Source of the DNA: Klenkia sp.
GTDB taxonomy: Bacteria; Actinomycetota; Actinomycetes; Mycobacteriales; Geodermatophilaceae
Assembly (NCBI GenBank): GCA_025966215.1
Contig: JAOPVM010000010.1
Coordinates: 1-5,421, forward strand
Direction of reading: 5' to 3'
Length of the DNA stretch: 5,421 nt
The first letter of the stretch is position 1; each line of letters opens with the position of its first letter. Below are positions 4,968 through 5,421 of this stretch, one piece after another. A model generated the notes under the pieces. It was not told the origin of the DNA. It did no database searches and saw only the letters and a program-made list of their open reading frames with translations. The translations under genes were made by a program, and so were the position numbers.

Positions 4968-5421
4968 ATGGCTGGGACGGGCGGGCGACGACGCCCGGGC
5001 CGTCGGCTGCGCCGGGTCGACGAGACCTCCGCCGGTGGCCTGGTGGTCGCCGACGACGACGGCACCGGACCCCGCGCGGCCCTGATCGGCCGGACCGACC
5101 GCCGTGGCCGGCTGCTCTGGTCGCTGCCCAAGGGGCACATCGAGGCCGGCGAGACCCCGGAGGACACCGCCGTCCGCGAGGTGGCCGAGGAGACCGGCAT
5201 CCTGGGCGAGGTGGTCGCCCCGCTGGGGATCATCGACTTCTGGTTCGTCGCCGACGGACGACGGGTGCACAAGACCGTGCACCACTTCCTGCTGCGCGCC
5301 GTGGGCGGCGAGCTCTCCGACGAGGACGTCGAGGTCACCGAGGTGGCCTGGGTGCCACTCGCCGAGCTGTCGGGCCGATTGGCCTACGCCGACGAGCGGG
5401 CGCTGGTCGAGCGCGCCCCCG
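4968..5421 (+). CDS. mutT4: Nudix hydrolase, MutT4-like, 3' end cut by window
   Basis: The first 151 residues are visible and the frame runs off the right edge. The Nudix box (GX5EX7REUXEEXGU) is complete at residues 56-78: G56, E62, R70-E71, E74-E75, G77 and I78, so metal binding and hydrolysis of a nucleoside diphosphate linked to another group should be intact. Around it come ETSAGGLVV (19-27), [13 protein letters not shown] (47-59), [29 protein letters not shown] and RLAYADER, blocks I recall from M. tuberculosis MutT4 (Rv3908). Its true substrate is uncertain; MutT names suggest 8-oxo-dGTP but many Nudix proteins prefer other nucleotides. A short Arg-rich N-terminus ([12 protein letters not shown], residues 5-16) precedes the domain; the mycobacterial protein has a longer one. 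ATG 4968 is chosen for the -10 hexamer six bases before it. It is divergent from pcnA with 42 bp between start codons, the same order as Rv3907c/Rv3908. Confidence 0.94.
   Translation, partial: MAGTGGRRRPGRRLRRVDETSAGGLVVADDDGTGPRAALIGRTDRRGRLLWSLPKGHIEAGETPEDTAVREVAEETGILGEVVAPLGIIDFWFVADGRRVHKTVHHFLLRAVGGELSDEDVEVTEVAWVPLAELSGRLAYADERALVERAP

Noticed and set aside
4926..5285. N-terminal extension of PcnA to 5285
   Set aside because: The added 120 residues are the antisense of the Nudix gene and the promoter gap; known PcnA proteins begin shortly before the GGSVRD region.
1..5421. Mobile element, defence system, CRISPR, riboswitch or biosynthetic cluster
   Set aside because: No transposase, integrase, nuclease, toxin-antitoxin pair, spaced repeat array, aptamer-like leader or cluster enzyme was found; the genes are housekeeping or conserved actinobacterial families.

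Overview
The window is very GC-rich, with coding frames whose third codon positions are almost all G or C. All recognisable proteins are closest in character to actinobacterial families. The combination of an actinobacterial inositol-3-phosphate synthase, a YqgE/MFS divergent pair and a PcnA/MutT4-type divergent pair points to a high-GC actinomycete. A Geodermatophilaceae-like genus (Blastococcus, Geodermatophilus, Modestobacter) is my guess; the genus cannot be fixed from the sequence alone. This looks like core chromosome: no insertion sequence, integrase, phage gene, CRISPR, tRNA or rRNA was seen.

Layout, left to right. (1) 2-325 (+): C-terminal part of inositol-3-phosphate synthase (ino1), closed by a perfect 13-bp hairpin at 331-360. 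(2) 394-1173 (+): a secreted lipoprotein of unknown function. It faces the next gene across a perfect 16-bp hairpin at 1181-1219 that can serve both genes. (3) 1264-1920 (-): a YqgE/AlgH (DUF179) family protein. (4) 2010-3353 (+): a 12-segment MFS transporter, divergent from yqgE across 89 bp that hold a 7-bp inverted repeat next to the promoter. (5) 3435-4925 (-): CCA tRNA nucleotidyltransferase / poly(A) polymerase (PcnA type), followed on the same strand by a possible 54-codon ORF (3257-3421) with a good ribosome binding site. (6) 4968 to the right edge (+): a Nudix hydrolase of the MutT4 type, divergent from pcnA across only 42 bp and cut by the window end.

Genes alternate in strand and look mainly monocistronic. 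They do not form one pathway. They cover inositol phosphate synthesis (precursor of mycothiol and phosphatidylinositol in actinobacteria), envelope functions (lipoprotein, transporter), tRNA 3'-end maturation or RNA tailing, and nucleotide hydrolysis. The common theme is regulatory: four of the complete or 5'-complete genes have a TANNNT hexamer ending 6-8 nt before the start codon and no Shine-Dalgarno sequence, the pattern of leaderless transcripts. I found no clearly new multi-gene system. The items most worth checking are the interlaced divergent pcnA/mutT4 promoters, the small ORF behind pcnA, and the repeated CCGGACG half-sites at the MFS promoter.
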